Positions 42,702-53,969 of a stretch of DNA of 64,000 nucleotides are shown here, in pieces. Location: the NCBI GenBank assembly GCA_018266055.1, contig JAFDYT010000005.1:496001-560000 (forward strand), in the 5' to 3' direction. The notes below the pieces were generated by a model. The model was given only the letters and a program-made list of their open reading frames with translations, searched no databases and was not told the DNA's origin. The position numbers were made by a program, and so were the translations under genes. The first letter of the stretch is position 1. The number at the start of each line of letters is the position of its first letter. Source of the stretch: Bacteroidota bacterium. Lineage in GTDB: Bacteria > Bacteroidota > Bacteroidia > Cytophagales > Cyclobacteriaceae.

Positions 42702-44711
42702 CTAGCGCAGGTTGGCCGGACCTTCGTGGTACCGGATTTCCTTTTCGCGTTCTGCGTCTTCTTTTTCGCGTTTGATCCTGACCTTGGCGGGCGGGCCTAC
42801 CATGATCGGCACGTTTTCAACTTCAACGTTGGCCAGTTCAAGCCCATACATTTCTTCGGTGCTGAGGCTGTGTTTCTTAATGAAGCGGTAGCCTTGAATC
42901 ACCAAATTATCGAACGTAGATATTTCACTGTCCACCGAAGCAAGCGAGTGTAGAATAACAAACTTAAAGTCCGAAGGCATGCTGTGCTTTTGCAGCGAAT
43001 CGTAGTGGCTGATCAAATCAATCTCCGACGACTCGGCCATGTCGTGCAAAATTTTATTGAACAACAAATTCACCCGATGGTCGGCTTTGAATCCTAATTT
43101 AATGCGAACAAAGAAACACCTTTTCGGAATGATCGTGTCCACCGAATACTTGGAAGTAAATGGACTATCCACGGTATCTACGTGTACAAACCAATACACG
43201 TCGGCGCGCTTGGGCCGCTTCTTGAAAATGGAGTAAATAATATTCGAGTCGATGTACCGCTTGCTGTCGGCCACAGCCATATACACGAGGTTGGTCGCTT
43301 CGCGGGGAATGGATGTGTCGGCCTGTAAATCCTGAATCAACGGCACATAATGTTTCAGATCGACAAACTCTGTATGACGATCGCGCAGATGTCGCGCCTT
43401 AAGCAGCACGAACATCAACATGAAGAATACCACCGCGATGGAATACGTGAACCAACCGCCCTGTTCAAACTTATGAAAGTTGGAAATCAGGAAGAGCATT
43501 TCAAGCGTGAAGAAGATGACTGCAATGAAGAAAGTGCGAACCCGTGAATGCTTGGCCGTGCTGAAATAAAACACAAGCAGCGTAGTAGTCATCAGCATGT
43601 TCAGGGTGATCGCCAATCCGTACGCGCCTTCCATGGCCGACGATTCTTTGAAGATCCACACCACCGCGATGGTACCAAACATCAGAATCCAGTTGATGGC
43701 CGGTACATAAATCTGGCCTTTGATCTGACTGGGGTAGCGTACTTTGGTGCTGGGCCACAGTTTCAATTTCATGGCTTCGTTCACCAACGTGAATGTACCC
43801 GAGATCAAAGCCTGACTGGCAATCACTGCCGCCATGGTAGCCACAATGATGCTGAATATAAGAATGAGGAAATTATCGGGAACCAAAGAATAGAAAGGAA
43901 TGCGGCCATTGAGTGTAGCTCCATTTTGAGTGAGCAACCACGCCGCCTGGCCGAAGTAGTTAAGCAGCAACGCGATTTTTACCAATCCCCAACCGACGCG
44001 AATGTTGCTTTTTCCGCAGTGTCCTAAATCAGAATACAAGGCTTCTGCTCCGGTAGTACAAAGAAACACTTCGCCCAGCAACCAGAACCCTTCCGGGTAA
44101 TGAACGAGTAAATTCCAGGCATACATTGGGTTGATGGCACGCAGCACTGAAAGGTTAGACATTACGTAAACAAGCCCCAGTGTGCCGATCATGAAGAACC
44201 AGATCATCATGATCGGGCCAAAGGTTTTACCAATAATGTTGGTACCGAATTGCTGGAAGAAGAAAAGCAAAACGAGAATGGCTATTACAATCGGCACGGT
44301 TGGAATGTCGGGATAGCTGATCTTCAATCCTTCCACGGCCGAGGAAATACTGATGGCTGGCGTGATGAATCCATCCGCGATAAGCGTGGCGCACCCGATC
44401 ATCGCTGGGAAAATTACCCACGCTGCTTTGTATCTCCGAACCAACGCATACAATGCAAAAATTCCACCCTCCCCTTTGTTGTCGGCGTTTAGCGCCAGGT
44501 ACACATATTTAAAGGTGGTGATAAGCGTAAGTGTCCAGAATACACAACTCATGCCACCCAATACCAGTTCTTCAGAAATAGCCCGCGTTCCGATGATGGC
44601 TTTAAACACATACAAGGGCGACGTACCGATGTCACCGTAAATGATGCCGAGCGAAACCAACACACCGGCAGTGGTCAGCGGGTGGTTTCTTGAATCGTGT
44701 AAATTTCCCAT
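42702..44711 (-). CDS. kup: Kup-type potassium uptake transporter
   Basis: 669 residues: about twelve membrane helices followed by a ~200-residue soluble C-terminal domain. Signature stretches are LVSLGIIYGDIGTSPLYVFK, ADNKGEGGIFALYALVRR and IADGFITPAISISSAVEGL, typical of the KUP/HAK/KT family, which carries K+ with protons. The C-terminus ends in a charged tail (KREKEDAEREKE). Single gene; the ~270-bp region before its start also holds the front of the divergent lipoprotein gene. Confidence 0.93.
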   Translation of the reverse strand: MGNLHDSRNHPLTTAGVLVSLGIIYGDIGTSPLYVFKAIIGTRAISEELVLGGMSCVFWTLTLITTFKYVYLALNADNKGEGGIFALYALVRRYKAAWVIFPAMIGCATLIADGFITPAISISSAVEGLKISYPDIPTVPIVIAILVLLFFFQQFGTNIIGKTFGPIMMIWFFMIGTLGLVYVMSNLSVLRAINPMYAWNLLVHYPEGFWLLGEVFLCTTGAEALYSDLGHCGKSNIRVGWGLVKIALLLNYFGQAAWLLTQNGATLNGRIPFYSLVPDNFLILIFSIIVATMAAVIASQALISGTFTLVNEAMKLKLWPSTKVRYPSQIKGQIYVPAINWILMFGTIAVVWIFKESSAMEGAYGLAITLNMLMTTTLLVFYFSTAKHSRVRTFFIAVIFFTLEMLFLISNFHKFEQGGWFTYSIAVVFFMLMFVLLKARHLRDRHTEFVDLKHYVPLIQDLQADTSIPREATNLVYMAVADSKRYIDSNIIYSIFKKRPKRADVYWFVHVDTVDSPFTSKYSVDTIIPKRCFFVRIKLGFKADHRVNLLFNKILHDMAESSEIDLISHYDSLQKHSMPSDFKFVILHSLASVDSEISTFDNLVIQGYRFIKKHSLSTEEMYGLELANVEVENVPIMVGPPAKVRIKREKEDAEREKEIRYHEGPANLR

Positions 44712-44985
44712 GTGTTATTTCACCTAACTTCTTAGGAGGTTTATTATAAACTAAATCAAGTGATTCGATTTAAATCGGATATTCTCAGCTATAATGAAGC
44801 GGGTGGTAATTGCGCTACAGCGGTTCAAGAAGGGCATTTTGGGCATTAATAGCAGCCTTTTGAGCAAACGGTCGCAAATTTAAGGTAACTCACAGAATAT
44901 ATCGACAGGTTAAAAAAATAATTTGTTTGGGCATTTTTTAAGCCCTGATAAGCAACGTATTTTTACAAAAACAACATTTAAAAGT

Positions 44986-45729
44986 ATGGTCAAAAACCTC
45001 GTAATCATGACCGCAGCGGCATTTATCTTTGTCAGCTGCGACAATAAATCTGAAAAACTACAAACTCAGCTTGATTCGCTTAAAACCGAACTTCAAGCCA
45101 ACCAGAAGTTTGTTCAAACTTTACAGGAAGTCGGCACTCTGATGGATTCCATCGATGCCAACCGTCAGCTTCTTCGCGTAAACATGGTAGAAGGCACCAC
45201 CTATACCGACTACACTTCGCGCATGAAGGACATCAATAATTATGTGAAAGACACGCACAACAAAATTGAAGACCTGGAGAAAGCCTTGAAAAAATCAAAA
45301 GGCAATGCCAATGCGTATGCAGCTACCATTAAGAAATTGAAAGCTGACCTGGAAGCAAAAAATCAGGAGATCACCAAACTGCAGGAGCAAGTGGCGAGCC
45401 TGGGCACAGAAAATAAAAACCTGATCACCACCATCGATTTGCAAACTGCGGAACTCAACGACAAAGCCGCTCAGATCGAAGCTAAGAAGCAAGAGCTTGA
45501 ATTGCTGAATGAAAAAATTCAGCAGGTGCAAATGCAAAGTAAGGTGAGTGAAGCAGATTCGTATTATGCCCGTGGTCAGGCTGTAGAAGAAGCCGCTAAC
45601 CGTACCAAACTCGCACCCCGCAAAAAGAAAGATACTTACAAAGAAGCCATTGAGTTGTACAAGAAAGCACTCAGCTTAGGCAAGACCGAAGCGCAGGCTA
45701 AGATTGATGCACTCAGCAAGAAGATCTAA
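44986..45729 (+). CDS. Coiled-coil lipoprotein
   Basis: 247 residues from ATG 44986, chosen because it gives a lipoprotein signal (AAAFIFVSC). Nearly all of the mature part is a long charged coiled coil (residues ~25-200) and the C-terminus has one TPR-like helical pair (YKEAIELYKKALSLGKTEAQ). Reminiscent of envelope-spanning coiled-coil lipoproteins; the role is unknown. A bidirectional terminator follows at 45751. Confidence 0.8.
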   Translation: MVKNLVIMTAAAFIFVSCDNKSEKLQTQLDSLKTELQANQKFVQTLQEVGTLMDSIDANRQLLRVNMVEGTTYTDYTSRMKDINNYVKDTHNKIEDLEKALKKSKGNANAYAATIKKLKADLEAKNQEITKLQEQVASLGTENKNLITTIDLQTAELNDKAAQIEAKKQELELLNEKIQQVQMQSKVSEADSYYARGQAVEEAANRTKLAPRKKKDTYKEAIELYKKALSLGKTEAQAKIDALSKKI

Positions 45730-45750
45730 CAGATAGAAATTGTTATAGAG

Positions 45751-45785
45751 AAGGTTACTTCAGTAATGGAGTAACCTTTTTTATT
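45751..45785. terminator. Hairpin terminator between convergent genes
   Basis: Stem AAGGTTACT/AGTAACCTT with T-rich flank on the plus strand; it can end the coiled-coil lipoprotein transcript from the left and the membrane-protein transcript from the right. Confidence 0.75.
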
Positions 45786-46416
45786 TTCCTTTCACTAGTG
45801 GAATCAATGTCTTGCCGGTAGTCCATCCGAGGATAACACCACCACTCAGAACCATGATCGTGTTTAGCGCCTTGCCCGCCGGGTAATGGTGAAAATGAAA
45901 ATTGCCTGCTAGCGTCAAATACACTGTGATGCACGTGCTGCATAAAAACCAACCCAGACAATTGGCCCACATCCACCGCCTGGAGTTAGGCGTGTATTGG
46001 TGCAAAATAAACCGTTGCTGAAGCCAACCCGTAAGAAAGCCTCCAACTGTTGAAGCAAGGGGTATGATAAACTCCATGCCCGCTTCGCTTTTCAATTTAC
46101 CGAAAGCAGGTATTGAGATCAGCCCTAAATACAGCAGATTAAAAAACAGGTACGCACTGCCCGTACCCAGAATGGTAAACCAGAACCAGCGGAGCGTAAC
46201 GTGAGCATATTTTCGAAGGGCAAGCCACTGCATGAAACCAAGGCCTGCTGCCATGGAAGTTCCGATCCAGGAAATATCAAGTTTAAAGTTGCTGGCGAAA
46301 TCTGCAAATATAAGCATCACCACAAGCCCTATGAGCCAGCCGGCGAATGAAAACCAAATCCATCGCCGTAAGGTAACAGGGTTAGTTGTTGTGGTTTGCA
46401 TAACACCCATGCGCAT
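45781..46416 (-). CDS. Five- to six-helix membrane protein
   Basis: 211 residues with about five or six hydrophobic helices, among them GWLIGLVVMLIFA, GTGSAYLFFNLLYLGL and ALNTIMVLSGGVILGW, with Trp/Arg-rich loops. No catalytic motif and no recognised family. ATG 46416 is the first start (46410 and 46401 also possible). It stands between two terminators, so it is transcribed alone. Confidence 0.65.
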   Translation of the reverse strand: MRMGVMQTTTTNPVTLRRWIWFSFAGWLIGLVVMLIFADFASNFKLDISWIGTSMAAGLGFMQWLALRKYAHVTLRWFWFTILGTGSAYLFFNLLYLGLISIPAFGKLKSEAGMEFIIPLASTVGGFLTGWLQQRFILHQYTPNSRRWMWANCLGWFLCSTCITVYLTLAGNFHFHHYPAGKALNTIMVLSGGVILGWTTGKTLIPLVKGK

Positions 46417-46496
46417 TGGCTATCAACCAATGTAATTGGATGCGATCGCAATTACTATGACCGATGTTACCCCGTAAGTGAAATTTGATGGCACAA

Positions 46497-46525
46497 AAAA
46501 AACTGCCTCACGAGGAGGCAGTTTT
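46497..46525 (-). terminator. Terminator of the pyrophosphatase gene
   Basis: Perfect stem AAAACTGCCTC/GAGGCAGTTTT with a five-base loop, 24 bp past the stop codon; on the minus strand it runs into a T-tract. Confidence 0.85.
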
Positions 46526-46548
46526 CGAATAAATCAAGTTGTTCGATT

Positions 46549-48720
46549 TTATTTAATGTGCGCTACTGGCGTCACTTTTTCGATTTTCATCTTGGGTTCT
46601 TTTTTCGCTTCCATGGTTTTCATGGTAGAAATGTGCGGCGCGATAATCAACGCCACAATCGAAGAAAGTTTAATCAAAATGTTCATGGAAGGACCGGAAG
46701 TATCTTTGAAAGGATCGCCTACCGTATCGCCAGTCACAGATGCTTTGTGCGGCTCTGATTTTTTGTAATACATCTTGCCGTTGATGTCCACACCTTTCTC
46801 AAAAGATTTCTTCGCGTTGTCCCATGCACCACCGGCGTTGGATTGGAAGATACCCATCAACACTCCGCTTACAGTGATACCGGCCAAAAATCCACCCAAT
46901 ACTTCAGGGCCGAAAGTAAATCCGATGATTACCGGCATTAACAGAGCGATGGCGCCTGGCGCAATCATTTCGCGCAATGAAGCGCGGGTAGAAATAGCAA
47001 CGCATTTTTCATACTCAGGCTGTGCCTTGTATTCCATAATGCCCGGAATCTCATGAAACTGACGACGAACTTCGTTCACCATGTCCATCGCGGCGCGGCC
47101 TACGGCTGCAATGGCCAGCGATGAGAAAATGTAGGGGATCATACCTCCCACAAAAAGTCCAGCCAACACCGGCGCTTTGAAGATGTCGATGGCAGCAATG
47201 CCGGTTACACCCACAAAAGCTGCGAACAAAGCGAGTGAGGTAAGCGCTGCGGAAGCAATGGCAAATCCTTTTCCGGTAGCGGCTGTCGTGTTACCTACGG
47301 CGTCAAGATTATCGGTGCGGTGACGAACTTCTTCAGGAAGCTGGCTCATTTCGGCGATACCACCGGCATTGTCGGCGATAGGTCCGAAGGCGTCAATTGC
47401 CAATTGCATAGCCGTAGTGGCCATCATACCGGCAGCGGCAATGGCTACACCATAAAGTCCGGCGAAATAATGCGATCCGAAAATTCCGGCTGCCAATATA
47501 AAAATAGGGAGTGCGGTTGATTCCATACCGATCGACAAACCACCGATGATGTTGGTAGCGTGGCCGGTGCCTGATTTTTGTACAATTGAGTTTACAGGGC
47601 GCTTTCCCATCGCGGTGTAGTATTCAGTAATGATACTCATGAGTGTACCTACTACTAATCCAATGACGATAGCGATGAATACATCCAATGAAGTAAATTC
47701 AAATTCGCGGATCACCATTTTCTCAGGCAACAAATACATTACTGCGAAGTACGACGCGATGGCGGTTAAGATAATCGACGACCAGTTTCCGATATTCAGC
47801 GCATGCTGTACGCTGTCGGTTTCTTTTTTAATATGAACAAAGAAGGTTGCCACAATAGAGAAGATCAAACCAAGTCCGGCAGTGACCATCGGGAGCAGGA
47901 TCGGAGAGAGACCACCGAAGTTGTCGTTAGAAACAATTTCTTGTCCAAGTACCATCGTGGCAAGAATGGTAGCCACATACGATCCGAACAAGTCGGCACC
48001 CATACCGGCTACGTCACCTACGTTATCACCTACGTTGTCGGCGATGGTAGCAGGGTTGCGAACGTCGTCTTCGGGGATACCCGCTTCTACTTTACCTACT
48101 AAGTCAGCACCTACATCGGCTGCTTTGGTGTAAATTCCACCGCCTACGCGGGCAAACAATGCAATAGATTCAGCACCAAGTGAAAATCCGGCTAACACTT
48201 CGATCGCCTTTTTCATTTCGATACCTGTAGCAAGTGCGCCTTCGGGCACAAAATATTTAAAGAATACAATGAACAGTCCGCCCAATCCTAAGATCGCAAG
48301 TCCGGCTACGCCGATACCCATTACCGAACCACCGGTAAACGATACGTCAAGCGCTTTGGCCAGCGAGGTGCGAGCAGCTTGTGTAGTGCGTACGTTGGCT
48401 CTGGTGGCGATCTTCATACCGATATACCCTGCCAGTGCCGATAAGAATGCTCCCAACAGGAATGAAATGGCAATGATCGGGTTAGACTCTTCAATCAACG
48501 TGCCGGACCATCCTAACAAAATAGAGGTGATGAGCGCAAAAACGCCCAAAATCCGCCATTCGGCTTTTAAGAAGGCCATCGCGCCTTTGGCGATAAAGCC
48601 GGCGAGCTCTTGCATTTTAGGGTCACCTGCATCCTGGCGGTTTACCCAGGCAGATTTGAAAGCAGTGACGATTAAGCCGATTAGGCCAATGAGTGGGATA
48701 AGAATTAGGACTATGTTCAC
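46549..48720 (-). CDS. hppA: Ion-pumping membrane pyrophosphatase (K+-dependent type)
   Basis: 723 residues with about sixteen membrane helices. The pyrophosphate-binding signature [20 protein letters not shown] and the [20 protein letters not shown] stretch are intact. In [11 protein letters not shown] the residue after GNTT is Ala; K+-independent enzymes have Lys there, so this is the K+-dependent class (family knowledge). Whether Na+ or H+ is pumped cannot be settled by eye; Na+ pumps are common among K+-dependent forms in this phylum. It starts at GTG 48720, the only start that keeps the first helix. The ~320 bp to the next gene hold no recognisable feature. Confidence 0.93.
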   Translation of the reverse strand: MNIVLILIPLIGLIGLIVTAFKSAWVNRQDAGDPKMQELAGFIAKGAMAFLKAEWRILGVFALITSILLGWSGTLIEESNPIIAISFLLGAFLSALAGYIGMKIATRANVRTTQAARTSLAKALDVSFTGGSVMGIGVAGLAILGLGGLFIVFFKYFVPEGALATGIEMKKAIEVLAGFSLGAESIALFARVGGGIYTKAADVGADLVGKVEAGIPEDDVRNPATIADNVGDNVGDVAGMGADLFGSYVATILATMVLGQEIVSNDNFGGLSPILLPMVTAGLGLIFSIVATFFVHIKKETDSVQHALNIGNWSSIILTAIASYFAVMYLLPEKMVIREFEFTSLDVFIAIVIGLVVGTLMSIITEYYTAMGKRPVNSIVQKSGTGHATNIIGGLSIGMESTALPIFILAAGIFGSHYFAGLYGVAIAAAGMMATTAMQLAIDAFGPIADNAGGIAEMSQLPEEVRHRTDNLDAVGNTTAATGKGFAIASAALTSLALFAAFVGVTGIAAIDIFKAPVLAGLFVGGMIPYIFSSLAIAAVGRAAMDMVNEVRRQFHEIPGIMEYKAQPEYEKCVAISTRASLREMIAPGAIALLMPVIIGFTFGPEVLGGFLAGITVSGVLMGIFQSNAGGAWDNAKKSFEKGVDINGKMYYKKSEPHKASVTGDTVGDPFKDTSGPSMNILIKLSSIVALIIAPHISTMKTMEAKKEPKMKIEKVTPVAHIK

Positions 48721-49041
48721 AGTTTTATGGATTTAGTATTCAAATTCAACTCTTTCGCCAAGGTTGGCAAAAGAGGCTGCAAAACTAACCAAAATCGCGA
48801 AATGACGAGGTTGAAATGAAGAAAATTCAACCCTATTAATCGTTTTTTAATTCGACCGGAATCGGACGCCTTCGTTCACAACCGTTCGAGCGAATCGGCG
48901 CTAGTCCCTTTATTTTCAACAATTTGAAGGATTTTATCATGGCATCAAATTAGTCAAAGGAGATACCAGGTGGCCCTGAGTACTCATTTGCTATTTGAGT
49001 GGGCACACGAAATAATTGGTAATAACCCAGAATTGACAATT

Positions 49042-51459
49042 ATGATCCGTAACTATCTCAAAATCGCTTTCCGCAACCTCATCCGAAACAAAAGTTATTC
49101 AGCCATCAATATTCTTGGCCTGGCATTGGGCGTAGGCTGCTGTTTGTTGCTTACCCTCTACATCCTTGACGAGGTAAGTTACGATAAGCACCACCACCGG
49201 CTCAACGACCTCTATCGGATCACCTCTCATTTTCAGTCCGAACGAGGTCTTGACAACCTTGGAACTACATCGCCTCCCATTGCCGGAACATTGAAAGATG
49301 AAATTCCTGAAATTGAAACTTTTGCCCGCGTGATTAACCCCCCCGGTGTGGCTCAGAATCTGATCAAATACGAAGGGAATATATTTTACGAGACCAACGG
49401 GTTTGTCGCTGACTCTACGGTGTTTGATGTTTTCAACTACCAGTTCAAGGAAGGAAATCCCGGCAAGGCACTGACGCAAGCCAACACCGTAGTTATCACA
49501 GAAACGCTTGCCAAAAAACTCTTTGGCAACGAACCTGCGCTTGACAAAATGATTTCGATAAGTCAGGGCGGCGCGCCTACGGAGTTTAAGATCACCGGAG
49601 TGTTTATTGAAAATCACAAGAGCTTCATTGATGCCAGTTTTTTTGTGTCGATGATGAGCGCCGGCTGGGGCGAATACATTCGCAATGAAAAAGAATGGGC
49701 CGGCCAGAATTTTGTGCCGGCATTTGTGCGATTGGTGCCTGGTCATGATGAAGCCACGGTAGAAAAGAAAATGAACGAGGTGTTACTTAAACATGGAGAG
49801 CAGGCGATGAAAGCGTTGGGCATTCATAAGACATTGGCGCTGGAGCCGGTAAAAGATGTGTATTTGAAATCGGATATAGGTCAAAGTCCTCGCATACGCT
49901 ACCTGTACGTGATCGCTTCCATAGCTATTTTTATTTTGCTGATCGCGTGCATCAACTTCATGAACCTGTCGACGGCCAAAGCAACGAAGCGTGCTGCAGA
50001 GATTGGCATCCGCAAAACGATGGGCGCCTTCCGGTCGTCGCTGGTGAAGCAAATTCTTGGCGAAGCTATGTTGATTGTAGTGATCGCCATTGTCATTGGT
50101 ATTGTATTCGTGCAGCTGATCCTTCCTTCGTTTAATGAAGTAACAGGAAAAACCATTTCAATCAATCCGGATAATCTTCCTTCTATTCTCCTGGCTTCGC
50201 TTATTCTTATTGTGATCACCGGACTTGTTGCGGGAAGCTACCCGGCCTTTTACTTGTCTTCGTTTCAACCGGCGCAAGTGCTGAAAGGAAAACTAAACAT
50301 GGGCAACTCGTCAGGGCTACTTCGTCAGTCGCTGGTGGTGGTTCAGTTTGTCATCGCCATCGCACTCACGTGTGGTATTTTTATCATCTCCGATCAGCTC
50401 ACCTTCATGCAGGAAAAGAATTTGGGCTTTGATGCCCATGCCAAAATTGTGTTGCCGCTTCGAACCAAAAACGCCCAGCGCCAATACGACGCATTGAAAA
50501 AAGAATTGTTGCAAAACAGCAACGTCAAAGCGGTGTCGGCATGCGATTACACGCCCGGCTCGCGAATCTGGAGCGACATGATGTTTTATCCCGACGGCGG
50601 CAACATGGACAAAGCGATTTTGAATCAGCGTAACAATGTGGACGTAGGCTTTGTAGAAATGCTTGGAATAAAATTACTCGCTGGTAGATCATTTACCGAC
50701 AATCGGGCTATGGACAGCCAGTTTAAAGTAATGGTCAATCAAAAGTCGGCAGAGAAACTTGGCTTCACGCCCGAAAAAGCGATCGGAGAGAAAGTGCATT
50801 TTGATTGGCGTGGAAAAAAGTATGACTTTGAAATTATCGGCGTGATGGAAAATTTCCATCAGACCTCCCTGCACGACGAGATTACTCCCATCATGTTTGA
50901 ATTGACGGATAGTACTACCCGGTACGGCTACATGATCGCTTCGGTGGCCAGCACCAAGTTTGAAGAAACAGTAAAGTCTATCGAAAAGACATGGAAGGCG
51001 CAGGTGACCGACACACCTTTTGAATATTCATTCCTCGACAAAAACATTCAAAAGCAATACGAGGAAGACAAGAAGATTTCGAAAATCATTACGAGCTTCG
51101 GTGTGATGGCGATGATCATTTGTTCGCTGGGGCTTTATGGTTTGTCGTCGTACATGGCAGAGCGGCGGTTCAAAGAAATTGGCATACGCAAAGTGATGGG
51201 CGCGAGTGTGAATCAGATCGTGACGATGATGTCGGCGGAGTTTGTGAAGCTGGTGTTGATCGCTTTTGTCATTGCACTTCCGCTGGCGTGGTATGGCATG
51301 ACGCGGTGGCTCGAGGGCTTTGCCTATCGGGTACCTGTGAGTTGGATGGTGTTTGTACTTGCAGGTTTGGCTGCGCTCTCCATTGCGTTGATCACCGTAA
51401 GCTTCGAGTCGGTAAAATCGGCAATGAGCAATCCGGTGGATAGCTTGCGGAGCGAATGA
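49042..51459 (+). CDS. FtsX/MacB-type ABC permease, array gene 1
   Basis: 805 residues from ATG 49042 (MIRNYLKIAFRNLIRNKSYS, the usual N-terminus); an upstream GTG at 48970 would add 24 atypical residues. Two half-permease units, each with a MacB_PCD periplasmic domain and FtsX helices (first cluster around CINFMNLSTAKATKRAAEIG), ending NPVDSLRSE. The first of five consecutive same-strand permease genes. No ATPase is included. Confidence 0.88.
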   Translation: MIRNYLKIAFRNLIRNKSYSAINILGLALGVGCCLLLTLYILDEVSYDKHHHRLNDLYRITSHFQSERGLDNLGTTSPPIAGTLKDEIPEIETFARVINPPGVAQNLIKYEGNIFYETNGFVADSTVFDVFNYQFKEGNPGKALTQANTVVITETLAKKLFGNEPALDKMISISQGGAPTEFKITGVFIENHKSFIDASFFVSMMSAGWGEYIRNEKEWAGQNFVPAFVRLVPGHDEATVEKKMNEVLLKHGEQAMKALGIHKTLALEPVKDVYLKSDIGQSPRIRYLYVIASIAIFILLIACINFMNLSTAKATKRAAEIGIRKTMGAFRSSLVKQILGEAMLIVVIAIVIGIVFVQLILPSFNEVTGKTISINPDNLPSILLASLILIVITGLVAGSYPAFYLSSFQPAQVLKGKLNMGNSSGLLRQSLVVVQFVIAIALTCGIFIISDQLTFMQEKNLGFDAHAKIVLPLRTKNAQRQYDALKKELLQNSNVKAVSACDYTPGSRIWSDMMFYPDGGNMDKAILNQRNNVDVGFVEMLGIKLLAGRSFTDNRAMDSQFKVMVNQKSAEKLGFTPEKAIGEKVHFDWRGKKYDFEIIGVMENFHQTSLHDEITPIMFELTDSTTRYGYMIASVASTKFEETVKSIEKTWKAQVTDTPFEYSFLDKNIQKQYEEDKKISKIITSFGVMAMIICSLGLYGLSSYMAERRFKEIGIRKVMGASVNQIVTMMSAEFVKLVLIAFVIALPLAWYGMTRWLEGFAYRVPVSWMVFVLAGLAALSIALITVSFESVKSAMSNPVDSLRSE

Positions 51460-51509
51460 GGTGATGGTTTATTCAATAGTTCAGTAAGATCATTTTCAAA
51501 ATAAATACT

Positions 51510-53936
51510 ATGTGGCGTCATCATTTCCTGCTGGCTATTCGCACACTGTGGCGAAATAAATTTCACACCGCCATCAATGTGGCCGGATTGAGTATTGGTG
51601 TGGGCGCATGCCTTGTCATTTATCTGATTGTAAGTTTTGAATTAAGTTACAACAAGGAGATACCCGGTTATGACCGCATCTACCGTGTGCACTCCAAATT
51701 CAACGGCAACTTTGTTGGGTTAAATCGCGGAGCACCCACGGCGGTAGCGCCCTACCTTGCCGAACATTTCAAAGGAGTAGAGAACGCTGCTCTTTTCTTT
51801 ACGTATTCCGCTGACGTGCAGATTCCTTCTGCTTCTGTAAAGAAATTTCAAAACGAAGAACGCATCGCGATAGCCGATGAAAACTATTTCCGGATTTTCG
51901 AAATGTACTCCTGGATTTGGGGATCAGAAGCCACGTTGGCCAAGCCGCATCAGGTGGTACTAACGCAACGTCAGGCCATTAAATATTTTGGAACGGATCA
52001 GGCGGAACAACTTCAGGGAAAGCAAATAATTTATCACGACTCGCTTACGGTTTATGTTGCTGGGGTAGTTCGTGAGCCAGCCATTCGCACAGACTTTGAA
52101 TTCACCCAGTTCATCAGCATGCCCACGGTGAAAGCAACTTGGCTGAAAAACAATTTTCAGCTTGACGATTGGGAAAGCACCAACAGCTCTAGTCAGGTGT
52201 TTGTAAAAGTCACTCCGGAAACTTTGCTGAAACAACTTCAGGATCAGTTGCCGGAGATATCTAAAATCTATAATGCAAAAAATAATTTCGCGAAAAATGA
52301 TTTCAACGTGCAGCCGCTCCGGGATCTCCATTTCGATGTGGAGACTGGCATTTTTGATTTCAGCCGCGATGCCGCTCACCTCCCCACATTGCTGGCGCTT
52401 ATTGGTGTAGCCATTATGCTTCTGGTCATCGGTGCGATTAACTTCATCAACCTGGAAACGGCGCAGGCCATGCGCAGAGCAAAGGAAGTTGGTGTGCGAA
52501 AAGTGTTGGGAAGTTCACGCTCACGTTTGGTGATCCAGTTTCTCTGCGAAAGTCTTTTGCTTACGCTGGTAGCTATCGCACTGGCATTGCCACTGGCTGA
52601 GCTTGGGCTAACTTATTTTTCTGAATTTATTCCAGAAGGAGTGAAGGTGAGCATTACTGCGCTGGCACCTTTCCTGCTCTTCGTGATTTTCTTCATTGGT
52701 ATTTTGGCAAGTTCATATCCTGCCTTTTTCTTATCCTCTTTTTTGCCGGTGATGGCGCTAAAAAATCAGGCTGCCATTTATTCATCGCAACCTCAGATTT
52801 CTTTGCTGCGGAAGTCGCTAATTATTTTTCAATTCACTTTTGCGCAGGTGTTGATCATCGGTACGCTGATGGTGGGCCGGCAGATTCAATACATGCTTTC
52901 GAAAGATCTCGGCTTTCGCAAGGAGGCGGTAATTTATTTTCATACGCCCTGGTGGCAAGACAAGTCGAAAATGGCGCAGCTTAAAACAAAGTTGGAATCG
53001 CTGCCGGAAATAAAAGAGATATCGTTGAGCACGTCGCCACCGTCGGCCAACGGATGGTCTTCCTCGTCGGCAGAGTATGACAATGGAAAAGAAAAATTCA
53101 GAGTCAATGCGTTTCGCAAATTCGGCGATGTAAACTACCTGAAGTTTTATGGCATAGAATTACTCGCTGGCCGCAACGTGATGCGAAGTGACACTTTGCG
53201 CGAACTGATTATCAACGAAACGATGCGCAAGCAACTCGGCTTTCAAAGCCCGGAGGCAGCCATTGATGCGATGATCAGTTTTGGTGGACGTAAATATCCG
53301 GTAGTAGGTGTAGTGAAAGATTTTCATATCCAGTCGCTGCGCCAGAAACTTGAACCGGTAGTCCTTGCCGATCAGGAAGAAAATTTCAGTTGCTTCAACC
53401 TTCGGCTGGAAGGAACGAACCAGAGTGGGGAAGCCCTGAAATCAAGCCTCGCTAAAATTGAATCGCAGTGGAAATCGGTTTATCCTGACGATGCGTTTTC
53501 CTACCAGTTTCTGGATGACACAATCAAAAATTTTTACAAAGCCGAGCAGCGGATGATAAAACTTTCCGGCACAGCAATGGGTCTGGCCATTTTTATTTCC
53601 TGCCTTGGCTTGTTTGGGCTGGCGTCGTATTCCGCCACACAACGCACCAAAGAGATTGGTGTGCGCAAAGTACTCGGCGCTTCTGTACAACAGATTGTGA
53701 TGTTACTTTCGAGGGACTTTCTGATTCTCGTGGTGGTTGCTTTTGTGTTGGCTAGCCCCATGGCGTGGTTTGGAATAAATCAATGGCTCGCCGGATTTTC
53801 TTACCATACCGAATTTAGCCTCTGGATTTTTGCAGGTGCTATGGTCAGTGCGGTGGTCATCGCTTTTGTTACGATTAGTTTTCAAACCATCAAAGCGGCC
53901 ACAAGCAATCCGGTGGATAGTTTGCGCAGTGAATAA
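51510..53936 (+). CDS. FtsX/MacB-type ABC permease, array gene 2
   Basis: 808 residues, starting MWRHHFLLAIRTLWRNKFHT, 50 bp after gene 1. It is the most divergent of the array: the first helix cluster reads AINFINLETAQAMRRAKEVG where the others have CINFMNL. Same two-unit plan and end NPVDSLRSE. The periplasmic domains have little detail in common with the neighbours, suggesting different partners or ligands. Confidence 0.88.
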   Translation: MWRHHFLLAIRTLWRNKFHTAINVAGLSIGVGACLVIYLIVSFELSYNKEIPGYDRIYRVHSKFNGNFVGLNRGAPTAVAPYLAEHFKGVENAALFFTYSADVQIPSASVKKFQNEERIAIADENYFRIFEMYSWIWGSEATLAKPHQVVLTQRQAIKYFGTDQAEQLQGKQIIYHDSLTVYVAGVVREPAIRTDFEFTQFISMPTVKATWLKNNFQLDDWESTNSSSQVFVKVTPETLLKQLQDQLPEISKIYNAKNNFAKNDFNVQPLRDLHFDVETGIFDFSRDAAHLPTLLALIGVAIMLLVIGAINFINLETAQAMRRAKEVGVRKVLGSSRSRLVIQFLCESLLLTLVAIALALPLAELGLTYFSEFIPEGVKVSITALAPFLLFVIFFIGILASSYPAFFLSSFLPVMALKNQAAIYSSQPQISLLRKSLIIFQFTFAQVLIIGTLMVGRQIQYMLSKDLGFRKEAVIYFHTPWWQDKSKMAQLKTKLESLPEIKEISLSTSPPSANGWSSSSAEYDNGKEKFRVNAFRKFGDVNYLKFYGIELLAGRNVMRSDTLRELIINETMRKQLGFQSPEAAIDAMISFGGRKYPVVGVVKDFHIQSLRQKLEPVVLADQEENFSCFNLRLEGTNQSGEALKSSLAKIESQWKSVYPDDAFSYQFLDDTIKNFYKAEQRMIKLSGTAMGLAIFISCLGLFGLASYSATQRTKEIGVRKVLGASVQQIVMLLSRDFLILVVVAFVLASPMAWFGINQWLAGFSYHTEFSLWIFAGAMVSAVVIAFVTISFQTIKAATSNPVDSLRSE

Positions 53937-53969
53937 ATACAATTTTTCAAAACTTCAACTCAAGCCTCT

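Noticed and set aside
48970-49041. Upstream extension of the first array permease from a GTG
   Set aside because: The added residues are unlike permease N-termini, while ATG 49042 gives the standard MIRNYLKIAFRN start.
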